DNA of 64,000 bases from Streptomyces sp. NRRL S-37. GTDB lineage: Bacteria > Actinomycetota > Actinomycetes > Streptomycetales > Streptomycetaceae. The position numbers were made by a program, and so were the translations under genes. The stretch is taken from assembly GCF_000721605.1 (NCBI RefSeq), contig NZ_JOIZ01000005.1:310001-374000 (forward strand), in the 5' to 3' direction. Below are positions 46,304 to 55,251 of the stretch, one piece after another. Position 1 is the stretch's first letter. Each line of letters opens with the position of its first letter. Below the pieces are notes generated by a model. The model did no database searches. It was not told the origin of the DNA and saw only the letters and a program-made list of their open reading frames with translations.

Positions 46304-47260
46304 TCAATCGACGTCCTCCCGGATCCGCTCGGCGCCGCGCAGCCGCGCAGGGGCCGCGCGCCGGTTCTCGGCGATCTCCTCCTCGGTGGGAAGTTCGGCA
46401 CCGCGCGTGAGCAGCTTGAGCCGGGGCTGGTACCGCTCGGGGACGACCGGGAGTCCGGGCGGGGCGGTGGTGGCGGCGCCGGCCGCGAACACCTGCTTGA
46501 CGAGCCGGTCCTCCAGGGAGTGGTACGACAGCACGGCGATCCGTCCGCCGACGTCGAGGGCCTTCACGGCGGCCGGGATCGCCCGCTCCAGCACCGACAG
46601 CTCGCCGTTGACCTCGATCCGCAGGGCCTGGAAGGTGCGCTTGGCCGGGTTGCCGCCGGTGCGCTTGGCGGCCTGCGGCAGCGCGTCGCGGATCAGCTCG
46701 ACCAGGCGGGCGCTGTTGGTGAACGGCTCCTTCTCGCGTTCGCGCACGATCGCGGAGACGATGCGCTTGGCCTGCTTCTCCTCGCCGTAGGCGCGCAGGA
46801 TGCGGACGAGTTCACCGGCCGGGTAGGTGTTGAGGACCTCGGCGGCGCTGACGCCGGTCGTCTGGTCCATGCGCATGTCGAGGGGGGCGTCCTGGGCGTA
46901 GGCGAAGCCGCGGCCGGCCTCGTCGAGCTGCATGGAGGACACCCCGAGGTCGAACAGGACGCCCCGCACGCGCGGGAGCCCGAGCCGGTCGAGGACGTCG
47001 GGGAGCTCGTCGTAGACGGCGTGCACCAGGGTGGCCCGCTCGCCGTAGGGCGCGAGCCGCTCACCGGACAGGCGCAGGGCCTCCTTGTCGCGGTCCAGGG
47101 CGACGAGCCGCGCCTCGGGGAACCGCCGGAGCAGGGCCTCGCTGTGGCCGCCGAGCCCGAGCGTGCAGTCGACCACCACCGCTCCCGGCCGCTCCAGGGC
47201 GGGCGCCAACAGGTCCAGGCACCGCTGGAGCATCACCGGGACGTGTCGACTCTGGCTCAA
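46304..47260 (-). CDS. rsmH: 16S rRNA m4C1402 methyltransferase RsmH (MraW)
   Basis: 318 residues. It methylates N4 of C1402 in 16S rRNA using SAM. The N-terminus [14 protein letters not shown], the SAM site [34 protein letters not shown] and the C-terminal [11 protein letters not shown] block are diagnostic. The start is a TTG at 47260, five bases after GAGAGGG; no ATG or GTG in frame fits the conserved N-terminus. It is the first gene of the dcw transcript; no mraZ precedes it. Confidence 0.96.
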   Translation of the reverse strand: MSQSRHVPVMLQRCLDLLAPALERPGAVVVDCTLGLGGHSEALLRRFPEARLVALDRDKEALRLSGERLAPYGERATLVHAVYDELPDVLDRLGLPRVRGVLFDLGVSSMQLDEAGRGFAYAQDAPLDMRMDQTTGVSAAEVLNTYPAGELVRILRAYGEEKQAKRIVSAIVREREKEPFTNSARLVELIRDALPQAAKRTGGNPAKRTFQALRIEVNGELSVLERAIPAAVKALDVGGRIAVLSYHSLEDRLVKQVFAAGAATTAPPGLPVVPERYQPRLKLLTRGAELPTEEEIAENRRAAPARLRGAERIREDVD

Positions 47261-47678
47261 GTGGCCCTCTCAAGTCCGGCACGGCGCTTCACGCACCGCC
47301 GGGTTCCCGCCCTCCCCCGTCGAGGGGCGGCCGGCGCCGTCAGGCGCAGGCCGGGCGGCGGCGGGAGGAGGCCGAGCCGTACGTGCGCGCCGCGCACGCG
47401 GGGAGACCCCCCGGTCGTCGCCGGGGGATCCGGGGAAAGTCAGGCAGCGGGCGCTCTCGCCTCCCGCTTCGCGCCACTTTAGTCCACGGCCCCGCCCGGT
47501 CAATCAACCGGCCTGCGCGTCGCGGCCCGCGCGGCGGGTCAAGGGGCGGATCGGACACATCACCCGCGGGAGGGAGCTCACACCACCCCTGTGGGTTACC
47601 TCACACCAAGGCCCGCTGACGTTCTTTGTCACCTCTCACAACGGGCCCGACGCCCTGGTGACCAGTAACGTCATGGGT
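47261..47678. other. Divergent intergenic region, rsmH / carbonic anhydrase
   Basis: About 420 bases without a supportable gene. It contains the probable dcw promoter (47476-47503, minus strand), a GC-rich rsmH leader of over 200 bases downstream of it, and, towards the carbonic anhydrase gene, an AT-richer stretch with TAACGT at 47666-47671 that could act as a -10 for a leaderless mRNA. Confidence 0.6.
47476..47503 (-). promoter_or_regulatory. Probable promoter of the dcw cluster
   Basis: On the minus strand TTGACC (47503-47498) and TAAAGT (47481-47476) are separated by 16 bases, close to the vegetative sigma consensus. It would drive rsmH-ftsL-ftsI and onward, with a leader of about 210 bases. 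Confidence 0.55.
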
Positions 47679-48227
47679 ATGACGACTTCCGCATCGGTTC
47701 CCACCGGTCCCCAGAACGGCACCTCCGGCCACGGCACGGTCACCGACCGCCTGGTCGACGCCAACCAGCAGTACGCGGCCGTCTTCACCGACCCCGGCAT
47801 GGACGCCCGCCCGGTCCTGAACGTCGCCGTGGTGGCCTGCATGGACGCCCGTCTCGACCTGCACGCCGCGCTGGGCCTGTCGCTCGGCGACTGCCACACC
47901 ATCCGCAACGCGGGCGGCGTCGTCACCGACGACGTGATCCGCTCGCTGACCATCAGCCAGCGCGCCCTGGGCACCCGCAGCGTGGTCCTCATCCACCACA
48001 CCGGCTGCGGCCTGGAGTCCATCACCGAGGAGTTCCGGCACGAACTGGAGATGGAGGTGGGCCAGCGCCCCAACTGGGCCGTGGAGGCCTTCCGGGACGT
48101 GGACCAGGACGTACGGCAGTCCATGCAGCGCGTGCGCACCTCGCCGTTCCTGCTGCACACCGACGACGTGCGCGGCTTCGTCTTCGACGTGCACACGGGC
48201 CTGTTGCGCGAGATCGACCCCGCCTGA
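47679..48227 (+). CDS. Beta-class carbonic anhydrase
   Basis: 182 residues. Interconverts CO2 and bicarbonate. The zinc site residues are C54 and D56 in VACMDARLD and H107/C110 in HHTGCG. The protein is a compact form of the beta class, cytoplasmic, with no signal. Start ATG 47679; an ATG two codons earlier (47673) is also possible. No ribosome site is evident; a TAACGT ending 8 bases before 47679 suggests leaderless expression. Confidence 0.9.
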   Translation: MTTSASVPTGPQNGTSGHGTVTDRLVDANQQYAAVFTDPGMDARPVLNVAVVACMDARLDLHAALGLSLGDCHTIRNAGGVVTDDVIRSLTISQRALGTRSVVLIHHTGCGLESITEEFRHELEMEVGQRPNWAVEAFRDVDQDVRQSMQRVRTSPFLLHTDDVRGFVFDVHTGLLREIDPA

Positions 48228-48284
48228 CCCGGCCGCCCGCCCCGGAGGAAACCCGGACTCCGGATCCGTTCGACGTCGTGGGAC

Positions 48285-48302
48285 CTGACACATCGCTGTC
48301 AG
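48285..48302. promoter_or_regulatory. Small dyad upstream of moxR
   Basis: CTGACA (48285-48290) and TGTCAG (48297-48302) are perfect 6-bp arms around six bases, about 190 bases before moxR and 60 after the carbonic anhydrase stop. Possible operator; weak evidence. Confidence 0.3.
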
Positions 48303-48443
48303 TTGTCCACAGGCGAGTGACACGAATCGGTAACGGCGGCAACAATGCGGAAGTGGCGTCACGCGGAACTTTTCCCGCGTGGTGTCCGTGATTCGGGGTG
48401 GGCCGGTCCGCACAGCAAGGCGTCGGCCCGGGACATTTGGGGT

Positions 48444-48469
48444 CCCCCGCTCCTTTCCGGAGCGCGGGG
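48444..48469. repeat. GC hairpin in the moxR leader
   Basis: CCCCCGCTCC (48444-48453) pairs with GGAGCGCGGGG (48459-48469) with one bulged base, around TTTCC. It lies 20-45 bases upstream of the moxR start and could affect its translation or act as an attenuator. Confidence 0.45.
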
Positions 48470-48488
48470 AAGGGCCGAGGAGGGCCGG

Positions 48489-49538
48489 GTGACGACCTAT
48501 GACGATCGAGCGAGCCTCACTGATCTGACCGCCGTGGTGGAGCGCGTGCGGAGTTCGGTGGAAGGCGTGATCGAGGGAAAGCCCGAGGTCGTACGGCTCT
48601 CGCTGACCGTGCTGCTCGCCGAGGGACATCTGCTCATCGAGGACGTCCCGGGAGTCGGCAAGACGATGCTGGCCAAGGCACTGGCGCGGTCCATCGACTG
48701 TTCGGTGCGGCGGATCCAGTTCACGCCGGACCTGCTGCCCTCGGACATCACCGGTGTGTCCATCTGGGACCAGCAGCGCCGCGACTTCGAGTTCAAGCCG
48801 GGCGCCATCTTCGCGCAGGTGGTGATCGGCGACGAGATCAACCGCGCGTCGCCGAAGACGCAGTCCGCGCTGCTGGAGTCGATGGAGGAGCGCCAGGTCA
48901 CCATCGACGGCAAGACCTACGAACTGCCCAGCCCGTTCATGGTCGTGGCGACGCAGAACCCGGTCGAGATGGAGGGCACCTACCCGCTGCCGGAGGCCCA
49001 GCGCGACCGTTTCATGGCCCGCGTCTCGGTCGGCTACCCGAGCGCGGAGGCCGAGCTGCAGATGCTGGACGTGCACGGCGGCGTCTCCCCGCTGGAGGAC
49101 CTCCAGCCGGTGGCGCACGCGCACGAGATCCTCAAGCTGATCGAGGCGGTGCGCGACGTGTACGTGGCCGAACCGATCCGCCGGTACGTGGTGGACCTGG
49201 TCGCCGCCACCCGCACGCACCCCGATCTCAGACTCGGCGCCTCACCGCGCGCGACCCTGCATCTGCTGCGCGCGGCGAAGGCGTCGGCGGCCCTCGGCGG
49301 CCGGGACTACGCGCTGCCGGACGATGTGCAGGCACTCGCCGTGGCCGTCCTCGCCCACCGGCTGCTGCCCACCGCCCAGGCCCAGCTCAACCGCCGCACC
49401 TCCGAGCAGGTGGTGCAGGAGATCCTCCAGAGCACCCCGGTGCCCGCGGACCGCCCCCGGACGCCCTCGGACGCCCCGCGGCAGAGCGGCCTCGGCCACG
49501 GCGGGCCGGGCTACGGCCAGCCGCCCCGGAGGCTGTGA
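48489..49538 (+). CDS. MoxR-family AAA+ ATPase
   Basis: 349 residues. Walker A DVPGVGKTMLAKAL, Walker B VVIGDEINRAS, sensor 1 MVVATQNPVEMEGTYPLPEAQRDRF. MoxR proteins act as chaperone-like ATPases that help assemble or activate partner proteins, usually together with a DUF58 protein encoded next door, as here. Start GTG 48489 follows GAGGAGGGCCGG. The Pro/Gly-rich C-terminal 40 residues look disordered. First gene of a three-gene operon. Confidence 0.94.
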   Translation: MTTYDDRASLTDLTAVVERVRSSVEGVIEGKPEVVRLSLTVLLAEGHLLIEDVPGVGKTMLAKALARSIDCSVRRIQFTPDLLPSDITGVSIWDQQRRDFEFKPGAIFAQVVIGDEINRASPKTQSALLESMEERQVTIDGKTYELPSPFMVVATQNPVEMEGTYPLPEAQRDRFMARVSVGYPSAEAELQMLDVHGGVSPLEDLQPVAHAHEILKLIEAVRDVYVAEPIRRYVVDLVAATRTHPDLRLGASPRATLHLLRAAKASAALGGRDYALPDDVQALAVAVLAHRLLPTAQAQLNRRTSEQVVQEILQSTPVPADRPRTPSDAPRQSGLGHGGPGYGQPPRRL

Positions 49539-50899
49539 TGACGACCGCGGGCGCGGTCCGCTCGGAGGACGACCGGGGTGACCGGAGCGGCGTCAGGACG
49601 GCCCTGGCGGGTCTCACCACCCGCGGACGCTCCTTCCTGGCCGCCGGTGTGGCCGCCGCGATCTGCGCGTACGTGCTCGGGCAGAGCGATCTGCTGCGGG
49701 TCGGGCTGCTGCTGGCGGTGCTGCCGCTGATGTGCGCGGCCGTGCTCTACCGCACCCGCTACCGGGTCGCCGGCAGCCGCCGGCTCTCCCCCGGCCGGGT
49801 GCCCGCCGGCTCCGAGGCGCGGGTGCACCTGCGGATGGAGAACGTCTCGCGGCTGCCCACGGGCCTGCTGATGCTCCAGGACCGGGTGCCCTACGTGCTC
49901 GGCCCGCGCCCCCGGTTCGTCCTGGACCGGGTGGAGGCGGGCGGGCGCCGGGAGGTGTCCTACCGGGTCCGCTCCGACCTGCGCGGCCGCTATCCGCTGG
50001 GCCCGCTGCAGCTGCGGCTGTCCGACCCGTTCGGGATGTGCGAGCTGACCCGGTCCTTCTCCACGTACGACACGCTGACGGTGATCCCGCGCGTGGAGCC
50101 GCTGCCGCCGGTACGGCTGAGCGGTGAGGCGAAGGGGTACGGCGACGGCCGGCAGCGCGCGCTGGCGCTGGCCGGCGAGGACGACGTGATCCCGCGCGGC
50201 TACCGCTACGGCGACGACCTGCGCCGGGTGCACTGGCGCTCCACCGCCCGCTACGGCGAGCTGATGGTGCGCCGCGAGGAACAGCCGCAGCGCGCCCGGT
50301 GCACGGTGCTGCTGGACACCCGGGCCGTCGCCTACGCGGGCGCCGGGCCGGACTCGGCGTTCGAGTGGGCGGTGTCCGGTGCGGCCTCCGTGCTGGTGCA
50401 CATGCTGGAGCGGGGCTTCTCGGTGCGGCTGCTGACCGACACCGGCACCTCGGTGCCCGGCGAGGGCTCCGACGGGTTCGCGGGGGTGAGCCAGGAGTCG
50501 GCGGACGCGGCCGGGCTGATGATGGACACCCTCGCCGTGGTGGACCACTCCGACGAGGAGGGCCTGTCCCGCGCCTACGACGTGCTGCGCGGCGGGAACG
50601 AGGGGCTGCTGGTCGCCTTCCTCGGCGACCTGGACGAGGAGCAGGCCGCGGTGCTCACCCGGATGCGTCAGCGCGGCGGGGGCGCACTCGCCTTCCTGCT
50701 GGACAGTGGGGCCTGGCTGCGGGAACCGTCCGATGTGCCCGGCGCGCCGGACCGGCGCGGGGAGCGGCTGCGGATGCTGCGCGAGGCGGGCTGGACGGCG
50801 CTGGACGTGCCGCCGGGCGCCCCGCTGGACGAGCTGTGGCGGCAGGCGGACCGGGAGCGTTCGGGCCTGGCCGCGGCGAGCGGTGGGGAGGGACCGTGA
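49538..50899 (+). CDS. DUF58 membrane protein
   Basis: 453 residues. Two adjacent membrane helices (about 28-65) followed by a cytoplasmic or peripheral domain with the DUF58 signature DDLRRVHWRSTARYGELMVR, and a vWA-like C-terminal part. It probably works with the upstream MoxR ATPase. ATG 49538 overlaps the moxR stop by one base and sits five bases after GGAGG; its own stop overlaps the next start (GTGA). Confidence 0.92.
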   Translation: MTTAGAVRSEDDRGDRSGVRTALAGLTTRGRSFLAAGVAAAICAYVLGQSDLLRVGLLLAVLPLMCAAVLYRTRYRVAGSRRLSPGRVPAGSEARVHLRMENVSRLPTGLLMLQDRVPYVLGPRPRFVLDRVEAGGRREVSYRVRSDLRGRYPLGPLQLRLSDPFGMCELTRSFSTYDTLTVIPRVEPLPPVRLSGEAKGYGDGRQRALALAGEDDVIPRGYRYGDDLRRVHWRSTARYGELMVRREEQPQRARCTVLLDTRAVAYAGAGPDSAFEWAVSGAASVLVHMLERGFSVRLLTDTGTSVPGEGSDGFAGVSQESADAAGLMMDTLAVVDHSDEEGLSRAYDVLRGGNEGLLVAFLGDLDEEQAAVLTRMRQRGGGALAFLLDSGAWLREPSDVPGAPDRRGERLRMLREAGWTALDVPPGAPLDELWRQADRERSGLAAASGGEGP

Positions 50900-53286
50900 T
50901 CAGCGGACGGGCGAGGCTGACGCTGTGTGCGTGGGCGGCCACACTGATGGCGGCGTGCGCGCTGTTGCCGCTGGTCGACGAGGCGGGCTGGATCATCCAG
51001 GCGGCGTTCCTGCTGGCGGTGCAGTCGGGTGTGGGCGCGGCGGCCCGGCGGGTACCGCTGGCGCGTCCGCTGACGGTGGCGGCGCAGTTCCTGGTGACAC
51101 TGGTGCTGCTGACCCTGGTGTTCGCGCGTGAGCATGCCTTCGCCGGGCTGATACCCGGCCCCGACGCCGTCCGTTTCTTCGCCGAACTGCTGGAGCAGGG
51201 CGGCGACGACGTCAGCCGGTACGCGCCCCCGGCGCCGCTGTCCGACGGCATCCGGCTGATGCTGGTCGGCGGCGTGCTGGTGATCGGGCTGCTGGTGGAC
51301 GCCCTCGCGGTGACCTTCCGCGGCGCGGCCCCGGCCGGGCTGCCGCTGCTCGCCCTGTACTCGGTGGCCGCAGGGCTGGCCGACGACGACATCGACTGGC
51401 TGTGGTTCCTGCTGGCGGCGGCCGGCTATCTGATGCTGCTGCTCGCCGAAGGCCGGGACCGGCTCTCCCAGTGGGGGCGCGTGTTCGGCGGGGCGTCCGG
51501 TCCGGGCGGGGACTCGTCCGGCGCCGTCGCACCGGTGCGCACCGGGCGGCGGATCGGCGCGGTCGCCCTGGGCATCGCCCTGGTGGTGCCGCTCGCCCTG
51601 CCCGCGATGAACGGCGGTCTGCTGGACCCCGCCGGTACGGGGGTCGGATCGGGCTCCGGCGGGGGCGGCACCATCTCGGCGGTGAACCCGCTGGTGTCGC
51701 TGCGCGACTCGCTGAACCAGGACGAGGACCGCCAGGTCATGTCGATACGCTCCGAGATGACGGACGTGTCGGACCTGTATCTGCGGATCGTGTCCCTGGA
51801 CGACTTCGACGGCACCACGTGGAAGCCGTCGAAGCGGTCCATCACCACCGTTCCCGACGGCACGTTCCCGACCCCGCCGGGCCTCGGCCCCACTGTCGCG
51901 CGCACGGAGATCGGTACGACGATCTCGACCGCCGACTCGTACGGCCAGGACTGGCTGCCGATGCCGTACCCGCCGAGCGGGGTGAGCATCCGGGGCAACT
52001 GGCGCTACGAACCCGTCGGCATGACACTGGTCGGCGACCACGGACAGAACACGCGCGGTCTGACGTACGAGGTGCGCAGCCTCCATGTGCGGCCCACGGC
52101 GGAGCAGCTGGCCGGTGCGCCGCGGCCGCAGGCCGCGCTGGAGCGCGAGTACACCGCGCTGCCGGACTCGCTGCCGGACGTGGTCTCCCGCACCGCCCGC
52201 GAGGTCACCGAGGGCGCGGCCAACGCCTACGACCAGGCGGTCAAGCTCCAGGAGTACTTCACGCTGTACGGCGGCTTCAGGTACGACACCGAGGTCGACG
52301 TCGGCAGCGGCTCGCAGGCGATCGCCCGCTTCCTGCGGGACAAGCAGGGCTTCTGTGTGCACTTCTCCTTCGCGATGGCGTCGATGGCCCGTTCGCTGGG
52401 CATACCGGCGCGGGTCGCGGTGGGCTTCGCGCCCGGCACCCGGCAGCCGGACGACACGATCGCGGTCACGCTGCGGGACGCGCACGCCTGGCCCGAGCTG
52501 TACTTCGAGGGGGTGGGCTGGACCCGGTTCGAGCCGACCCCGACCCGTGGTTCGACGCCGTCCTACACCGTGCAGGACACCGCGGAGAACCCGGTGCCCG
52601 ATCCCGCCCTGCCCTCGCGGACCGCGTCCGCGGAGCCGTCGGCGGAGCCCTCGGAGAGCGAGAGCTGCACGGCGGAGCAGAGGAAGCTGGAGGCGTGCGA
52701 GAGCGAGTCGCCGCAGGCGGCCCTGCCCGCGGGCGGTGACGGGCCGAAGTGGTACGCGCTGCTGGCGTGGGCGCTGGCCGGGCTCTCGGTGCTGGTGCTG
52801 CCGCTGTCGCCGATGCTGTGGCGGGGACGGACCCGGGCGGTACGGCTGGGCGGGCACGGCCGGTCGGAGGCGGAGGCCGCGCCGTACGTCCTGGCCGTCT
52901 GGGACGAGCTGACCGACACGGCGTGGGACTACGGCATCACGCCGGACGAGTCGCTGACCCCGCGCCGGGCGGCGGACCGGATCGTACGGCTGGGCCGGCT
53001 CGGGCCGGGTGCGGCGGCGTCGGTGCACCGGGTGGCCGACGCGGTGGAGCAGGTCCTGTACGCGCCTCGGCCGCGGCCGGTGGTGGGGCTGGCGGACGAG
53101 GTGCGGGAGGTGGCCGCGGGGCTGCGGGCCTCGGCCGGCGGCCGGCGGGTGCGGATACGGGCGGTGTTCGCTCCGCGGTCGAGTGTGCGGGTGGTGTGGG
53201 CGGTGTCGGCGTGGTGGGCCGGGGTGCGTACGCGTCTGGCGGCGCTTCGTCCGGTCTGGCGCCGGCCGTCACGACAGCGGGGCTGA
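50896..53286 (+). CDS. TgpA-type transmembrane transglutaminase-like protein
   Basis: 796 residues. Six or seven N-terminal membrane helices, a long extracytoplasmic region with the transglutaminase core (Cys in KQGFCVHFSFAMASMARSLG, His in RDAHAWPELYF, then VGWTRFEPTP), one further helix (about 620-640) and a cytoplasmic DUF4129-like tail. It could cross-link or hydrolyse proteins at the cell surface; the substrate is unknown. GTG 50896 overlaps the DUF58 stop (GTGA), so the moxR-DUF58-tgpA trio is translationally coupled. Confidence 0.93.
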   Translation: MISGRARLTLCAWAATLMAACALLPLVDEAGWIIQAAFLLAVQSGVGAAARRVPLARPLTVAAQFLVTLVLLTLVFAREHAFAGLIPGPDAVRFFAELLEQGGDDVSRYAPPAPLSDGIRLMLVGGVLVIGLLVDALAVTFRGAAPAGLPLLALYSVAAGLADDDIDWLWFLLAAAGYLMLLLAEGRDRLSQWGRVFGGASGPGGDSSGAVAPVRTGRRIGAVALGIALVVPLALPAMNGGLLDPAGTGVGSGSGGGGTISAVNPLVSLRDSLNQDEDRQVMSIRSEMTDVSDLYLRIVSLDDFDGTTWKPSKRSITTVPDGTFPTPPGLGPTVARTEIGTTISTADSYGQDWLPMPYPPSGVSIRGNWRYEPVGMTLVGDHGQNTRGLTYEVRSLHVRPTAEQLAGAPRPQAALEREYTALPDSLPDVVSRTAREVTEGAANAYDQAVKLQEYFTLYGGFRYDTEVDVGSGSQAIARFLRDKQGFCVHFSFAMASMARSLGIPARVAVGFAPGTRQPDDTIAVTLRDAHAWPELYFEGVGWTRFEPTPTRGSTPSYTVQDTAENPVPDPALPSRTASAEPSAEPSESESCTAEQRKLEACESESPQAALPAGGDGPKWYALLAWALAGLSVLVLPLSPMLWRGRTRAVRLGGHGRSEAEAAPYVLAVWDELTDTAWDYGITPDESLTPRRAADRIVRLGRLGPGAAASVHRVADAVEQVLYAPRPRPVVGLADEVREVAAGLRASAGGRRVRIRAVFAPRSSVRVVWAVSAWWAGVRTRLAALRPVWRRPSRQRG

Positions 53287-53292
53287 GGCCCG

Positions 53293-53315
53293 CCGGCCCC
53301 GCAGGGCGGGGCCGG
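53293..53315 (+). terminator. Terminator of the moxR-DUF58-tgpA operon
   Basis: Perfect 10-bp stem CCGGCCCCGC (53293-53302) / GCGGGGCCGG (53306-53315) with an AGG loop, 7 bases after the tgpA stop. Confidence 0.75.
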
Positions 53316-53381
53316 TCCGCGCGGGGTTGCGCGGTACCCGGCGTGAGTGCTGAGCGGGGGTGAGGCACACTGCCCGGCGCT

Positions 53382-53516
53382 CACGGGGTGCCTCCCCGCT
53401 CTCGGCTTCGCTCGAGCGGGGCCCCAGGAGCGGGAGGTGCCACCCCACCGCCCGCTCGTGCCGCTGGGGGCACTTCCAGGCCCTCAAGGCACTGGGGAGG
53501 CACGACTTGCCCGCGG
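53382..53516. repeat. Dispersed repeat element, copy B
   Basis: Reverse complement of copy A (4892-5022): the same blocks TCGTGCCTCCCC, CAGTGCC, GAGGGCCTGG, CACCTCCCGCT and CTCGAGCG appear in the same order. This copy has an extra ~17-base insertion (CTGGGGCCCCGCTC region) before CTCGAGCG and continues into GAAGCCGAGAGCGGGGAGGC. Together with the tandem units and terminators it fills the 393-base gap 53287-53679, which has no supportable gene. Confidence 0.75.
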
Positions 53517-53619
53517 AGAGCGAACGGACAGGCACGACCGCCCACGGGAACGGGTGGGCAGGCACGACCTCCCGCGGAGAGCGAGCAGGCGGGCACGACC
53601 GCTCGGCGGGAACGGCGGA
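53499..53619. repeat. Tandem repeat of two ~61-base units
   Basis: Four starts of GGCACGAC at 53499, 53531, 53561 and 53592. Subunits 1 and 3 share CCCGCGGAGAGCGA; subunits 2 and 4 share a CGGGAACGG block. The array is thus two copies of a compound unit (53499-53560 and 53561-53619). The outermost unit joins directly to repeat copy B, and a partial equivalent lies beside copy A, so these units are part of the same element family. Confidence 0.65.
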
Positions 53620-53623
53620 GCAT

Positions 53624-53664
53624 GCCGAAGGGGCGGCCACCGTGTGGTGGCCGCCCCCTTCGGC
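53624..53664 (-). terminator. Terminator after the DUF3040 gene
   Basis: 17-18-bp stem (53624-53641 with 53646-53664) around GTGT, with a single bulged base, 16 bases downstream of the minus-strand DUF3040 stop. Confidence 0.8.
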
Positions 53665-53679
53665 GGGTTTCCGGTCGGG

Positions 53680-54081
53680 CTAGTGGCCGCCCTGTTCGTC
53701 ACGGCGGCGCTGCCAGCGTTCCTCGATGCGGTCCATCATCGAGCGGCGCTGTCTGGTCTGGTGGCCCGCCTGCGGCGTGCCCGTCGCGCCGACGGCCTGC
53801 TCTCCGGGCTTGGGTGCCTTGCGCCAGCCGGTCACCGCGAGAACCGCGCAGCCCAGCATCACGAGGAACCCCACCACACTGAGCCAGACCTGCTGGGCGA
53901 CCATACCGGCCATGAGGAGCGCAATACCCACGAGGAAGCCCGCGACCGCCTGGTAGACCCGTCGCCGGGTGTACGTACGCAGCCCGCTTCCCTCGAGCGC
54001 CGTCGCGAACTTGGGATCTTCGGCGTACAGCGCTCGCTCCATTTGCTCGAGCATGCGCTGCTCGTGCTCCGAGAGCGGCAC
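53680..54081 (-). CDS. DUF3040 small membrane protein
   Basis: 133 residues. The N-terminus MPLSEHEQRMLEQMERALYAEDPKF is the DUF3040 signature, followed by two membrane helices (about 45-62 and 67-85) and a charged, Gln/Arg-rich cytoplasmic tail. Conserved in actinobacteria; function unknown. In Streptomyces it is usually found near the dcw cluster. GTG 54081 follows GAGGAGG. Confidence 0.9.
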   Translation of the reverse strand: MPLSEHEQRMLEQMERALYAEDPKFATALEGSGLRTYTRRRVYQAVAGFLVGIALLMAGMVAQQVWLSVVGFLVMLGCAVLAVTGWRKAPKPGEQAVGATGTPQAGHQTRQRRSMMDRIEERWQRRRDEQGGH

Positions 54082-54333
54082 GGAGTCCTCCTCATCGTGC
54101 AGTCGCCGGGGCGACCCGGGGGTCCCTTCAGGATAGGCAGGGAATCGCCCCCGTGAAACCCGCCCCTCTGCGCCAATTGGCCAACCGGTACCAGCCATCA
54201 CGTCCCAGTCCGCCTGAGGCTTCTCATTCCCCGGCGGCCGACCCGTCATGCCCGGTGGTCTCCCTCGATCATACGGCGCCAAGCCGCCATTCGGGGGGCC
54301 TGTGGCGCACTCCATGCGCGGCGGGGCCACCGG

Positions 54334-54357
54334 ACGCGCCGCTGATCAGCGGCGCGT
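54334..54357 (-). terminator. 24-base perfect palindrome after the methyltransferase gene
   Basis: ACGCGCCGCTGA and its exact complement TCAGCGGCGCGT abut at 54345/54346. It lies 12 bases downstream of the minus-strand methyltransferase stop and is probably its terminator. The rest of 54082-54333 holds no gene; a TATGAT at 54273-54268 (minus) could be the -10 of DUF3040. Confidence 0.6.
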
Positions 54358-54369
54358 CCCGGCAGCCGC

Positions 54370-55140
54370 TCAGGCCTCCGGGGTCCCTCGCGTCTCACCG
54401 AGCACATGAAGTTGCGTGGCCACGGAGTGGAAGGCGGCGAGCTCGGCCGCCGCGGCCTCCAGCTTCAGCAGCGCGTCCAGGGCTCCGGGCTCGGTGTCGA
54501 CGAGCACGCCGGGGACGAGGTCGGCGAAGACCCGCACGCCGTGCACGGCGCCGACCGTCAGGCCCGCGCCCTCCACGAGCGCGGTGAGCCGGTCGGCGGT
54601 GAAGCGGCGCGGTACGGGGTCGCCGGTGCCCCATCGGCCGTCCGGGTCGTCGAGCGCCTGCTTGGCCTCCGTGAAGTGACCGGCGAGGGCGCGGGCGAGC
54701 ACGGCGCCGCCGAGGCCCGCGGCGAGCAGGCTGAGGACGCCGTCGGGGCGCAGGGCCGCCACCGCGTTGCGGACGCCTTCGGCGGGGTCGTCGACGTACT
54801 CCAGGACGCCGTGGCACAGCACGACGTCGTAGCCGCCGCGCTCGGCCACGTCGAAGAGGCCCCGGGCGTCGCCCTGGACGCCCCGCACCCGGTCGGCGAC
54901 GCCGGCCTCGGCGGCGCGGCGCTCCAGCGCGAACAGCGCGTTGGGGCTGGGGTCGACGACGGTCACCTGGTGGCCGAGCCGGGCCAGGGGCACCGCGAAG
55001 TTGCCGCTGCCGCCGCCGGTGTCGAGGACGTCCAACGTCTGCCGTCCGGTCGCCTTGACCCGGCGTTCCAGGGCGTCCTGGAGGACCTCCCAGACCACGG
55101 CGGTACGGAGGGCGGCGCGGGGCCGCATCGGGTCCGACAC
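54370..55140 (-). CDS. Class I SAM-dependent methyltransferase
   Basis: 256 residues. SAM-binding motif I is LDVLDTGGGSGNFAVPLA (about 36-53), followed by the acidic ribose contact VVDPSP and the post-II block DVVLCHGVLEYVDDP. The fold resembles SmtA/UbiE-type enzymes; the substrate is not predictable. Starts at GTG 55140. The HEPN gene is 111 bases upstream on the same strand. Confidence 0.9.
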   Translation of the reverse strand: MSDPMRPRAALRTAVVWEVLQDALERRVKATGRQTLDVLDTGGGSGNFAVPLARLGHQVTVVDPSPNALFALERRAAEAGVADRVRGVQGDARGLFDVAERGGYDVVLCHGVLEYVDDPAEGVRNAVAALRPDGVLSLLAAGLGGAVLARALAGHFTEAKQALDDPDGRWGTGDPVPRRFTADRLTALVEGAGLTVGAVHGVRVFADLVPGVLVDTEPGALDALLKLEAAAAELAAFHSVATQLHVLGETRGTPEA

Positions 55141-55251
55141 GGTAGTTGACTCCTCGGCGGGGCGCCGCCTGGTCTTCGGCGGGGCGATCGGGTTTCAGGC
55201 GGTGTCCACCCTATGGCCTGCGCCGTGGTTTCCGGCCACCTGGCCGAGGGG

